Made by a program: the position numbers and the translations under genes
The notes under the pieces: generated by a model
Databases searched by the model: none
The model's input: the letters and a program-made list of their open reading frames with translations, nothing else
What the model was told of the DNA's origin: nothing
Assembly (NCBI RefSeq): GCF_963678635.1
Contig: NC_087063.1
Coordinates: 34,634,540-34,698,539, forward strand
Length of the DNA: 64,000 nt
Origin: Symsagittifera roscoffensis
Taxonomy: Eukaryota; Xenacoelomorpha; Acoela; Convolutidae
Direction: 5' to 3'
In this document: one piece after another, positions 35,001 through 45,038 of the stretch
Layout of the letters: each line of letters begins with the position of its first letter
Numbering within the stretch: position 1 is the stretch's first letter

Positions 35001-35116
35001 CATATCTCGCACTGTACCCACTGCAACATGTTCTCGTCTTTTGCAATGCATGGTGAGAAAAGACACTCGTTAAGTTTGGGGCCACCACGGCTGCCCCGTC
35101 TCCGTCTCATTCCCAT
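32048..35116 (-). CDS. Intact PHD-finger / reverse transcriptase / REL-endonuclease protein
   Basis: A single open frame of 1,022 residues starting MGM. Residues ~17-70 form a PHD-like zinc finger (CEIC, WAHVIC, YSCPQC), followed by a second Cys cluster (CPGC). The RT domain spans roughly 300-580: GGPSGLRPQHL, LRPIAVGETLRR, motif A LDFSNAF (~445), motif B GFQQGDP (~490), motif C FMDD (~527). The C-terminal ~200 residues carry CTCACGTSC with GNHPLVC (zinc knuckle) and KRPDG followed by WDFTC, the catalytic pattern of restriction-like endonucleases used by R2/NeSL/HERO-type non-LTR retrotransposons. I infer a site-specific-type non-LTR element or a domesticated relative. It stands head to head with ZNHIT2, start codons 279 bases apart. 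No poly-A tail or target-site duplication was identified. It is the only full copy of five here. Confidence 0.8.
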   Translation of the reverse strand: MGMRRRRGSRGGPKLNECLFSPCIAKDENMLQWVQCEICDCWAHVICAGLANLEEASQYNYSCPQCRCNTKKRGICPGCSKSIATHQSGRFRVHGPVNNRCIFSNKLPVPVSDTEPNNAPIDATSFTANDFINVIKAFKCKTLKYVPKAARIHFSHAVNTALRAVINDTDSKTAWLNVFTIAHRCLKAPVRAGSAKKTNLATFVKRQIDVFLNEAVVRPVESKPRPRNNVMPDKERLSKLICEKINEGNIKAAVRIASSDKGVVLPSDENMKLLELKHPPEHPDRQAFPVTQEQPLEVSGSLVLSAVQSFATGSAGGPSGLRPQHLKDSLSSAATDAGNVLLNTLGDFVNLMLAGKAPEFVRPVFASANLTTLSKKAGDLRPIAVGETLRRVVGKCEGQIETKRFLDFFAPFQMGAGAKNGAETAVHAARIFFENANDSDVFLKLDFSNAFNTIRRDKIALVFQEHCPELLPFYNMCYERPSFLIYDPHVLFSREGFQQGDPIASFGFCLSVHKCLRAIISRFKAGFMDDISAGDNWKIVLKDFIAFKEASEILGLKLNDTKCELTVFSKSEAQKKEIIQAFQAVCPGIIIVGRDDADLLGSPLGHKALEIALEKKRAKMNTLCDNLDYLPSHVAFYLLRHCFAMPRLMYLFRTAPTFSFPDIVQQITSDIRQAVQKISNVLIKDREWNQASLTCKMGGLGIQSPCDLSSSAYLASVFATNNAVARLTSTDSPSVFLNKALDLWKAKTGLSDAFVNTTPHQQKSWYNPVLQQKKIILSANYNSDTDVARLKGCSAPGAGDWLAALPSDSLGLLLTDEAFRIAVGLRLGAPVLTTCTCACGTSCDKFGNHPLVCPKIKSRFVRHQLGNNIIRDAFTSAGVPSKLEPVGMLRDDGKRPDGATLVPWMNGAVLAWDFTCVSRLAASNVATGLQDGPSVANQAEVRKRNHYSNLPRSCLFEPVAVENLGGIREDSYKTLAAIANRIALATGEKRSFAFLKQRIGIAVQRGNAACVAEALEISNFNS

Positions 35117-35395
35117 AGTCTAACGGGTCTGAAACTATTTAGTAAGTTTATCACAACAATTAGGCTAATTTTTGGAGCTCTCTTCTATTGTATTGTCATG
35201 TTTTTGTTTCAAAACTAGCTTTAGTCGTTTTAATAGATTTAGTTTTTTCGACCTCTGCGATTTTTTTTTGTTTTGTATCGCAAGTGGTGCGAAGCTCTGC
35301 TTCGACTCTGTATTTCATTTGCAGAAAAATTTGATTACCGTTCGACCCTCGTCGTTTTTTCTTTTTATTGTTATAAAACCATTCAAGATCGGAAA
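35117..35395. promoter_or_regulatory. Bidirectional intergenic region between the RT gene and ZNHIT2
   Basis: These 279 bases separate divergent start codons and must contain the ZNHIT2 leader. They include a T-rich stretch and the segment ATCGCAAGTGGTGCGAAGCTC (20 of these bases near 35278), of which related forms occur elsewhere in the window (around 55767 and 54600). The region is copied with both truncated ZNHIT2 fragments. No TATA box is evident. Confidence 0.4.
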
Positions 35396-36436
35396 ATGGA
35401 AGAGCCGCAGCCACATTTATGTGATATATGCTTGAAAACACGCTCGCAATACAAGTGCCCTAAATGCAATTGGGAGTACTGCTCCGTAAAATGCTATAGA
35501 GATGAAAAACATTCGGACTGCTCGGAGAGCTTTTACAGAGAAGAGATATTTTTGGAGCTTGACTCAAGAGAAGACGGAGATGACCTTAAAAAAGTTCTCG
35601 ATGAAATATCTCATCTAGATATTGGAGAAACCAGCAGTGAAAATACAGATGAAACATGCTCAGAAATAATAGATCTTGACAGCGGTAATATTTTCGACCA
35701 ACTCACTGAGAAACAGCAAAATGCTTTCAACGAAATACTGCGAACCAATCGAGGTTCTTTGATCGTTGATCTGTTGGTGCCATGGTGGAGGACTGATGAA
35801 TCAAAAAACACTGATTCTTGCCCTAGCATGATCAAGTCACGCGATTTGTCTCTAATTTTTACTGGAAGTCCTTCGAGTACAATGGTTTTTCGATCTCTAA
35901 ATGTGGCGTTTGTGTACTGTTTTTGTTACCGACTTTATAATGCAGATTTTTCCGACCTCGCGGATGAAGTTGCTGCTTTTCTCTACGAGTGCACGATTTT
36001 TGGAGATGATAAAAATCTACATTTTGAAAATACGGATTTCTGTATCTGGTCAACGATTTACAAGATTCAGTGTAAATCCCAGTCTCATTTGAAAATGGTA
36101 CCAATAAAACTGTTGTTGGAGGATACAATGCTTGTTTTGGAATCTTTGGAAAACCGAAACGCCATGTTTTCGCATATTTTCCAAATCATCGACGGTTGGA
36201 AAGGCGGCGCCCTAACTAAATCACAATCCAAAAAAGCAATGATGTCCTGCAAGTTTTATCTTTCGTGGTTGGATTCACATCACGCAGGTCCAAAAGTTTG
36301 GCATAATTTGATTGCAGAACTTCGAATATTTTTTGCGAATTATTTAACTATGCAATATGCTATTCCAGAACACATTCTGCAAAAACTTAGGCACAACGTG
36401 AACTCTCAAACTTCAAGCAAAATTGAAGAACTCTAA
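35396..36436 (+). CDS. ZNHIT2: ZNHIT2, zinc finger HIT domain protein 2
   Basis: Single-exon ORF of 346 residues. The zf-HIT domain occupies residues ~8-42: CDIC, CPKC, YCSVKC and HSDC, eight zinc ligands in the family order. It is followed by the FYREEIFLEL segment, an acidic linker, and LTEKQQNAFNEIL...LLVPWW, which corresponds to the conserved middle region of ZNHIT2. The C-terminal helical region ends KIEEL, as other family members end in a similar IEEL. In known animals ZNHIT2 bridges the R2TP co-chaperone and U5 snRNP assembly. The start is the ATG directly before EEPQPHLCDIC. The gene is complete; two 5'-truncated duplicates lie upstream at 14516 and 29120. TAA stop at 36434-36436. Confidence 0.9.
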   Translation: MEEPQPHLCDICLKTRSQYKCPKCNWEYCSVKCYRDEKHSDCSESFYREEIFLELDSREDGDDLKKVLDEISHLDIGETSSENTDETCSEIIDLDSGNIFDQLTEKQQNAFNEILRTNRGSLIVDLLVPWWRTDESKNTDSCPSMIKSRDLSLIFTGSPSSTMVFRSLNVAFVYCFCYRLYNADFSDLADEVAAFLYECTIFGDDKNLHFENTDFCIWSTIYKIQCKSQSHLKMVPIKLLLEDTMLVLESLENRNAMFSHIFQIIDGWKGGALTKSQSKKAMMSCKFYLSWLDSHHAGPKVWHNLIAELRIFFANYLTMQYAIPEHILQKLRHNVNSQTSSKIEEL

Positions 36437-37282
36437 TAAGAAGCGATGATTTGAAACACAGATATAATTAAAATATGACACCAATTGTCATCTGTAAGCA
36501 AATTTACCTTTTCAGACGACCCTGAGTCATAACTTTTCTTAACTATTGTTGCGATTATCAAGGATTGTTCGGACAGCTAGTGCAACTTTGTTCAAAGAAT
36601 TTTCACAAAAAGTTGTTTTTATATTAAGGTCGATATCAATGAGTGAAATTGTTGTCCATTTGGCGCTGAGGTAACGCCAATGCCCGGAGTGACAAAGGCA
36701 TGGGGTTTGAGTTTGATTGGAATCTGCACTTTTGGCTAACATGAAATTTTCTCTTTTAGAAGTTCAATTTTTGGACTATCGCGTTTATGCCAGCTTACAT
36801 CTCGCGGCACAGTTTTTTGTGTAGGTTCAGTTATTTTAAGCATTTGAGAATGCCATTCAAATGTCCCCTAGAGTACGGGTTATTGAGCTCTAAGAATTCT
36901 GATTTTTTTAAGCAATAAAAAAGATACGTTTTTTAGTCCTTGCGATAATTTATACTTTTGATATGACGATTCATTTTGCACATAATGATAGTATTTAACA
37001 GTAAACTGATGGCGTACAGGTTACGTGTTAGACTTTTATGACAAAGGTAGATAATTCGAGTCCTTTGTTACAGTTTTTCGGATATTTTTTATTGGTTTGA
37101 AAATGAGATTTTGGTCGGTTCCTTGTTTTTCGGCTCCTATAGGTTTTGTTTCCGAGATCTTGAAAATTGTTTCCGTGTTTCATGAAACCTTAGGTGATGG
37201 AATTGCACCAGCTGAAGCGCATTTTTTTGAACAGCTGAAGCGCAACTTTTCTGTGTTATTCGAAGGTATCTCATCTCATCTG
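36437..37282. other. Non-coding region 3' of ZNHIT2
   Basis: AT-rich and without coding sense. Around 37008-37075 there is a tRNA-Lys-like relic: GGCGTACAGGTTACG as an A-box-like start, AGACTTTTATG matching a UUU anticodon loop, and AATTCGAGTCC matching the B box. Around 36660-36720 a more diverged relative is visible (GACAAAGGCATGGGGTTTGAG). Confidence 0.4.
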
Positions 37283-39299
37283 ATTACAAAATCAAACAAG
37301 AATAGCCGGTTACTGTGTAAGTAGCACAGAATGTGATCACCATAATCTTAAAAAATACAACAGAAATGTTTTTTTTTAAACAAAATAGTCTCGTTTTTTT
37401 TCTGCGTGGCATGATGAAAAGATCTGAACGAAAAACTAGGAACTTAATCGTATTCGACATTCATAGTAAAATAGGCAAATTGGATAACAGATTCCCAAAT
37501 TGGCGCTAAGTTGGCTGGAATAAAACCAAATTTTCACTGAACACAGATTAGCTATTGTAATTTTCCTTGCAGAAATAAGTCAGATCGCTCGCTTTTATCG
37601 CTCGAAATTAGACAAAATTTTTTTTTTAAATCCAACCTGTTTTTTTTCGACACTAGGAAAATTTCTGGAAAATTTAATATGTCATTCGAATCACGACCGA
37701 ATGAAAGCGTTTCACTATGATATATCACTCAACTCTCTCCGATGGTTATTTGTGCTAGCTGATTCTGCGTGGAAAGCAAAAAAAAGTAAAAAAAAAAAAC
37801 AAACACACCCGAATACAAAGTTCCTCCCCAATTTTCAAGTGGTCGCAGCAAGAAAGTACAAAATTACCACGCTCATATCCAGAAACTAATGTACGAACAA
37901 ATTCCCTTCTAAATAAAAGATATTTAAAAACAGAGTTTCAGAAAAGAAAGATAAAAGAACCTTCAATCATGTTTAGACACGGAAACAGTCTTAACAACAG
38001 TAAAACTGCAAAAAAGTAAAGATTTTTTTTTTCAAATTACGAGAGTGGACAACAAATGATAATTACCAACCAGTTAAACACATACCTAATTACACAGTAT
38101 CAGTGATAACTGTCCGAAGAGTAATCGGAAAACGATGAGCAAAAACGAATGTAGCCTATTGGAAATATATCGTCTGCCATTTGAATTAAAAGTCACTGCC
38201 TATAGAAACAGAGATCAGATAGTATCGGGATAATCGGGAAATATTCGAAATAAAATCGTAATAGCACGTGATTCCCATAAAGCGATTAAAGTTTTTTTTC
38301 AGTTTTTACAATTTTCCGTTTTTTCTAGTAAAGGCCTGAAATGGATAAAAAAATAATTAACGATTAGAAGTGAAAATAGCTAAATAACATTGAATTTGTA
38401 GCCGAATTAAATTGATATGGCAGCCATTTTCCCTCATCTTAATCAAATTTTGTCCAAAGTTTTCTGAAAAGCGAAAAAAATCAAACAAATTTTTCGACAG
38501 AGAATTTAGTCAAACTTTCTTTTTGGAATTCGAATTGCGACCAAAAGGGGTTTGATATGATAGCACACTTGGTCCCCAGCGAGATAACAAGATTTCTTTT
38601 TGTTTTTCGTTAAAATTGGCTGGTAAATTTTTTACCAGAATCCAGTTCGTTCCTGTTCTTCGATAATTTCTCCTTTGTTGAGTTCGTAGTTTGAAAAACT
38701 TAGCAACGGATTTTTGACAGTTAATTGCGGTGTTCCTTGAATCGTATTTTTTTTCGAATCGAACCTTGCCAAATATTAAATTGTTTGAATATACTTTTAC
38801 CATAGTCATTGCTCTAACGAGAGCAAGTGTCGTGTAACTGAGAACTAGATTTTATTCATCAAATAACTCTCACAAATGTCATTTTACAGACATTTTACGA
38901 AAGTCATTTTGCAGACATAATTTGAGCATGTCTGTATTTTAAGCTTTGGTACTATTTGAAGTTTGTGTTTTTGTTGGCTGTAAACCAATTCAAGTTTGTG
39001 CAAGAGTTCAAAAAATTTTCTGCAAAAAAAGTTGAAAAAAAGTTCTGATTATTTATCATGATTTTTTTTGATTTTCTAGTCATTTTTGTCGAAAGTTTTT
39101 ACACCGTTTGCCTATATTACTTTGAAGGCCGATTATGCCTAATAAATATTTGTACGTCAGATCCTTTTATCACACCACGCAGAAAAAACTACCCTAAAAG
39201 AAAACAAAACTTATTTTTGTAGTTTTTTAGTTACTTAGGTCGGAACATTCTGTGCTACTTGCACAGTAAACGGTTATCTTTTTTGAAATTCTGTAATTT
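37283..39299. mobile_element. ~2-kb element with ~145-bp terminal inverted repeats
   Basis: The left arm (37283-37430) and the reverse complement of the right arm (39155-39299) run parallel through ATTACA, AAGAATAGCCGG versus AAGATAACCG, TTACTGTG, AAGTAGCACAGAATG and, further in, TCTGCGTGG, TGAT and ATCTGA. The arms are imperfect, with small indels. The interior has no convincing transposase; the longest minus ORF (38510-38809, 99 aa) is unrecognised. This fits an old non-autonomous DNA transposon or fold-back element. No clear target-site duplication. Confidence 0.6.
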
Positions 39300-39689
39300 G
39301 TAAATTTAAAAACCCTGGTCTAGTATTGTTCGCGCTTTTGTTTTTTTTCCGCTTAAACGCTTTAGTCAGTCTAAACTGTTGCAGCTTAAGTTTTATCAGG
39401 CGACTTAACTTATATTGTGTCATTTGAAGTTAAAATTGATTACTGTTTACAAAAAAAAACTCAGTCGGTCGTGGTCTAATTATTTGAAGTTTGAACTTAA
39501 TAGCGCAAATTTTTTATGACAACAACTTTTTTTGAAATTTTTCTGTCTTGGGCTCAAAAAGCGTCTGCCCACGTATTGTCGGCTCGGTGGTCGCTCGGTT
39601 AATACTGAAACCTTGTTTAAAGCTGATAGTAGTGTTTTTCGACTGTTCTTTCGGAAATTAAATTTTTAATTATTTTATCCATAATTTTT

Positions 39690-42600
39690 TTTGCTATCAT
39701 CATCATAACCGGTTTTGGTTTTTAGGGTGCTGCGGTAGTCCCAGTCACTGAGGTTGGCAACGTCTAACTCCTGCTCTCCATCCTTCCCTGTCCCGCGGAT
39801 CGGTGCCAGACATGTTGCAGATACTAACATCATTACTCACACACTCTGACCACGCCTTTCTGGGTCTTCCTCTGCGGCCAAGGATTTCCATGCTGGTGAC
39901 GGAGCTGATGCATGACGAGGCACGTTGCACGTGTCCAAACCATCTGAGACGTCGTATTCGTAGGACAGACGTGATCTCAACGACCCCCAGTTTCTGGTGA
40001 AGTGCAGCCGTGGGAATGTCATCATCCAGTTTGGTGCCACAGATACAGCGAATCATTGCGCGATCATTTCGGCGGAGACGCTGCAAGTCCGGGAATTTGG
40101 TGCCCATGTCTGACTTCCATGGAGCATGGTCGAACGGACGCAGGCAGTGAACATCTTGCCACGGATCTTTGGTGACAAGTGTTTTTTTGTCAGGATGGGT
40201 ATAAGTCTCCTGAACTTGCCCCAAGCTGCGCAATATCTGGCAGTGATGGCACGTTCACAACCTCCTCCCGCACATAGCATATTTCCCAGGTAACAGAAGC
40301 TGGCTTCGACATCCAGCAAGGTTCCGTCCACGTCCAGTTGGGTTTCAGGCCTTCCATCGATTGGACGAGCCTCACCACGACATCTTGGACAGCCAAATTC
40401 CGGATCTGCAGACAGTCTCCCAGCAATGCCACAACACTTCTTGTGTACCCAGAGTTTACATTGGGAGCACCTAATCGATTTTGAGCGTACTCCTCTGCGA
40501 CACACTGCGTCCTGCAATTGGAGTCCTGCAATTGGTCAAGGCCAAAACCGGAGACTAGAATCTTAGTCTTTTTCATGTTTACTCGCAAACCTTTCTCCTC
40601 CATGTTTGCCTTCCAGGCCTTCAGCTTGGTGATACACTCCCCCATGGAATCAGCGATAATTATAAGGTCATCAGCGTACAGAATCTCCCAAGGCACGTCA
40701 ATGCGGAACTCGCGTGACAGCGCCTCCAGTACCATGATGAAGAGCAGCGGGCTGAGTACTGAACCTTGATGCACGCCCACTCCGACCCCAAACTCCTTAC
40801 TGTACTGTTCGTTGACCCGCACGCCTATTTTTACATGCCCTGGATGACACGTATCGCCCACTCCTCGACACCAAGACTTCTCATAGCCCACCAGAGGACT
40901 TTTCTTGGCACTCGATCGAAAGCTTTCTCCAGATCGACGAAGGCGAAATAGAGATGCTTCTTCGCTGCGATGTACATCTCTTGCAACTGGCGGACAATAA
41001 AGATGGCATCAGTTGTTCCCCTGCCCGGCACGAAACCGAACTGCGTTTTATTAATGTCCACCATGTTGCGGATGAGAGGGTCCAACACATGTTCCAACAG
41101 TTTCATGACCTGGTCTGTAAGCTTAAGGCCACGATAGTTACCGCGATCTAGCGCTTCACCTTTACTTTTGAAGAAGTTCAGGATGAAGCTCTCCTCCCAG
41201 TCTTTAGGGATCTCACTGCTGCCGAAGACTGCCTCAGCCAGTTGCGTGGCTAGCTCAACTCCCTCCTCACCAGATGCTTTCAGCATCTCAGCTATGATAC
41301 CAGATGGGCCAGCGGCCTTACCTATCTTCATTTTGCGGAGAGCTTTACGGATCAGTACAGCAGACACACTTGGAGGGGGACCTGCAACAGGCGGTACTTC
41401 AGGGAGCAGGTCGCACGGCCACTCGAACTCGACGTTTAGCAGTGTCGCGTAGTGCTCCTCCACGCTTTCATCTTGTCCTCATCACTGAGCGAGAGCTCAC
41501 CTGCATAATTAGGAACACACTTCTCGTTACCCGCAACGTCCTGATTTGTACGGTCCAGCTGCTTAGCAATCCGGTAGACACTGCCGCCATCAGGGGTAAT
41601 GTTGGCGAATTCGGCTTTTTCTGCCTCAGACTTGGCCAGCCAGATGACGTATTTGGCCACACGTTTGGTCTCACTGCATGCAGTTTTAGCTTCTTTCGCC
41701 TCAGCCGTCATGCCTAATTTCTTCAGGTTGTTGTAGGTTTTAAAGCATGCCCGTTTCTCTCACCGCTTCTTCCACACTTCCGTTCCACCATCAAGTTTCC
41801 GGCTTCCACTAGTGTTGTTTAGAGAGGCCGCGCACTTCAGAGGCCGCCTCAAGGAGTGGGTCCTTTAGCTTGGTCCATGCCTCCTCCACCGAGTTTGGAG
41901 GGCCGTCATTGGTAGCAACAATAGCCACCTTATCCCTGAAGGCAGCATGGAACTGGTTCGCAGTAGCAGGATCCTTGAGCTTCCAGGAGCGGATACGGGG
42001 AGTAAACTTGCGCTCCTTCACAGCGATGATGTGGACTGAGAAGTCAAACACCACCAGATGGTGCTGTTGAACGCATTTCTCATTCAGTATGACCTTGACA
42101 TTACTTACTGCCTGGCTGAAGTTCTTGCGGAAAAGGATGTAGTCAATCTAGGTTCTGTAGTCACCAGAGCTGTATGTGATGAGGTGAGAGTCCCTCTTCT
42201 TAAATCAGGTGTTGCCTACAGGCAGGTCGTTAGCCAAGGCAAACTCCAGGATCCTCACACCCTAAGCATTTCGGACGCCGAAACCCTGCCCGCCGTGGAC
42301 TTCATCGAAGCCATCAGCGTCAGCACCCACATGACCGTTCCAGTCCCCCAGCGATACAAGTATCTCCGAAGCAGGAACCCTGGCGACAGTGCTCTGCAAC
42401 TGATCGTAGAATCGCTCCTTTTCAACTTCAGGCAGTCCAACTTGAGGAGCATAGACGGCAAGAAAGGTGAACACCGCCCTGCCAACGACAAGCTTCAGTT
42501 GTACATTACCTTGTCCACTCAACGCTCAGCCAACAGTATCCCAATTCCACTCAGTCCTGAGCTGTTCCCACACCAGAAGAACTTGTATTTGGAATCATTA

Positions 42601-43440
42601 CTTTTGAGAATACGAGCCTGGTTGGCTGTTAAGCCACCAGCTCACCTATGCTCGGACACACTACACAGGTCCACTCTCCTCCTCGTCAGTGTCTCCACCA
42701 CCTCACACTGTCTCTTCTTTAGGGTGCCCACATTCCAAGTGGCCACACTGAACTTTTCCGGGTGCTCGCTTGATTTGCCGCGATGGCCGGTCCCTGCCTT
42801 CCGCACCCGGGAGTCAGCCAAGCCCGAGACGCTACCAGCAGTCTGTCTATGACGGCTGCCGGCACCGCCTATCTCTACTGTAGAAATTAGACTTGCCATG
42901 TGATTGGTGTCGAAATTTTTTACAGGACCGCCTCGTCCTAGCTGTCGTCCCAACTCTGACATTACGGCTGACAGAGAAAAAACCGCCGTTCCCGCACTCG
43001 GGCTGTGTGCCTCTCCGAATGCCACCCTGTGGGGGAACAATCGCAGAACCACTGTAGCTCCTGCACCAGAATGTCAGTATGTTGATGCCTGCCACAGAAA
43101 CCCTGTCACTCTGGCTGTGACAGCTCTTGTCCTTGAGAAGGGCTCTTGACCCTGAGAAGGGGGTTACAAGAATGCGGGCCTGATCCCACCCACAGGACCA
43201 AAGGACCCCCTTGGTCAATTTAAATATGGAGTTTTATTCTCCTAGACTGACTGCCACCCAGGGCTAAGGAGTTCAATCTACACCCAAAAGCTCAATGCAC
43301 CCCCCAAAAGCCCAGTCGCGCCCAGGACAGAAGATGCGCCGCACTGACACAAATCACTGAACACAAATCCCCGGAGGCAGGTTGTGCAGGTGCTCCGACA
43401 CACTACACAGGTCCACTCTCCTCCTCGTCAGAACAGAACA
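39690..43440 (-). mobile_element. Degraded LINE (endonuclease plus reverse transcriptase)
   Basis: Reading right to left on the minus strand: an apurinic-type endonuclease domain (43052-42642, FSVATWNVGTL; 42522-42262, LAVYAPQ and LGDWNGHVGADADG), a linker (42054-41436), the RT (41463-40831, KAAGPSGI, NYRGLKL, FVDLEKAFDRV; 40891-40190, HQGSVLSPLLF and YADD), a Cys/His cluster (40517-40053, CSQCKLWVHKKCC) and the C-terminal RLRWFGHVQR with GRPRKAW (40233-39745). Several frameshifts break it. The 3' end is probably near 39690, where the sense strand shows repeated ATG triplets before an A-rich run. The 5' end is not sharply defined; the GC-rich composition stops near 43440. Confidence 0.8.
40509..40535. 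repeat. 14-bp tandem duplication causing a frameshift in the LINE
   Basis: GTCCTGCAATTGGA occurs twice in direct succession (second copy lacks the last base). 14 is not a multiple of three, so the duplication shifts the RT frame at this point and explains why two overlapping minus-strand frames meet here. Confidence 0.75.
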
Positions 43441-44182
43441 GATAAACAGAACCCCATGCAGTTTAGCGTCGTACTATTTACGACTAGTTCTTTCATCTCA
43501 TTTTTGGTCGCTTGCTTGCAATGCTACGCTTGCCTTGTGTCGCTAGTGATGCAATGATCCGCTTCGCCCCTGTTTAATTGTCTTTCTCGACATGTTTTCT
43601 TGAAAATTAACTTCATTCGAGATATTAAAGATTTGATAGACGCAGTTTTCGATGTTTTTGCGAGTAAATAGCTTTTGCCTGTCTGTTTTCTCTGTCGGCT
43701 TACATGCATGGTATGTTTGATCTATCTGTCGTCTTGATTTGTACTTTTTTTGAAATTGACAGCTTCATAAAGCAACCTTATGATCGGCGTTTCATTTTGC
43801 TGACAATCAAAGATCTCAGTAAACCTTCGATTATGCAGAGGTACTTCACCACTTTGCTTAAAATTATTCTCAATATGGCGTAGTTTTTTAACTAAAAGTC
43901 GATCACTGTATTCAATGCAAAAATCATGTCCGCGAAACCTTTACAATAATATAAACTTGCTTGCGGAATTTCGCCCAAACTTTCACGCTAGAGCACTATA
44001 TTAAAGATTGCTCGGAACTCTTATTTATTAAAAAAAATTTGACACATCCTACTCTGCGTGTTTAATTGTTCTTTCATGCACTGAAGATGAAGATGTTCGT
44101 TTATTTATATTATTGAAATAATTTCAGACAAGGTTTGATTTTCGAATGTTCAGCGAATATTCTCACTGAAGTAGTAGCAATC
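43441..44182 (+). other. AT-rich upstream region and 5' UTR of the HP1 gene
   Basis: No coding sense. AATAATTTCAG at about 44117-44127 is a good splice acceptor shortly before the HP1 start codon, suggesting a 5'-UTR intron. A diverged dispersed repeat (TTGCAATGCTACGCTTGCC near 43516) is related to similar stretches at 47315. Confidence 0.35.
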
Positions 44183-45038
44183 ATGGAAATTGAAAGTTCG
44201 CCTCAAAATGGAGAATTAATTAATGATAGACAATTTTCAAATGCAACAGAACCAGAAGTGGATTTAGATGTCACTCCTGCTGAGACTGGGAATGTTTCTA
44301 ATTCCACTGATAATTTACAACCAGCCCTGTATACGCAGACGAACAGAGCGTATAGTAGCAAAGGAAGAGGCGGCTTTAACGGTCCATTCCCAGTCGAGAG
44401 GGTGATGAAAAAGAGGGTTCGGGAGGGCAGAGTGGAGTATCTTCTGAAGTGGACTGGGTTGCCAGAGAGTGAGTGCACGTGGGAACCCCATGATTCGATT
44501 CATAGTGAATCGTTGATCGAACAATTGGAAAAGGAGCTGAAGAAAAAGCAGGAGGCTAAAAGAGCATTTGGATTTGAGAGGTCTTTAACATCAGCTTAGG
44601 TTTAAAATAATCATGGATAGAGGATGTTCACTCGCGAGCATATTTTTGCTCGAATAGAATAGTCATTTTAGTAGCTTTAAGTAATATAATCTTCTGGTGG
44701 TCTTGACCTTGACACTGTTATTACCCATATATTATCAATTGTTTCAACAGTTTTGAGGAACAAGGTCAATTTTTAAGCTTCGTATGTTTGTTAAGTCCTT
44801 TGCAATCTGACGTCACAGATTGACGCTCTAAACGCCTACTTCAGAACTTCGTTGTTTCAGGTGTTTGGAGCCAGAAGAGATAATCGGTGGCACTGAAAGT
44901 GGAGGCAGAGCAAAGTTCCTAATGAAGTGGAAGGGCGTGAATCAACTAGAAATGGTGCCCTGCGAGGAGGCCATAGACTACTGTCCAGACCTTGTGCTCA
45001 ACTTCTTTCAAAAGAGAGTGTCCGGATCATTCAACTAG
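44183..45038 (+). CDS. HP1: HP1/chromobox protein, two exons
   Basis: Exons 44183-44580 and 44861-45038 join across AG|GT to give 191 residues. A chromodomain (residues ~67-120) reads FPVERVMKKRV, VEYLLKWTGL, CTWEP. A chromoshadow domain follows at ~138-191: LEPEEIIGGTES, FLMKWKG, VPCEEA, CPDLVLNFFQKRV. The intron falls at GFE-R, exactly the conserved GFxRGLxPE entry to the chromoshadow domain. HP1 proteins bind methylated H3K9 and dimerise through the shadow domain. Two oddities: the hinge is only ~18 residues (KELKKKQEAKRAFGFE), much shorter than usual, and the third aromatic cage residue (Y/F in KWKGY/F) is Leu here. Upstream in-frame codons to 44135 have no ATG, so the ATG at 44183 is chosen. 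Confidence 0.88.

Noticed and set aside
38510-38809. 99-aa minus-strand ORF inside the inverted-repeat element as a transposase remnant
   Set aside because: No catalytic or DNA-binding pattern is recognisable and the region is AT-rich; not supported.
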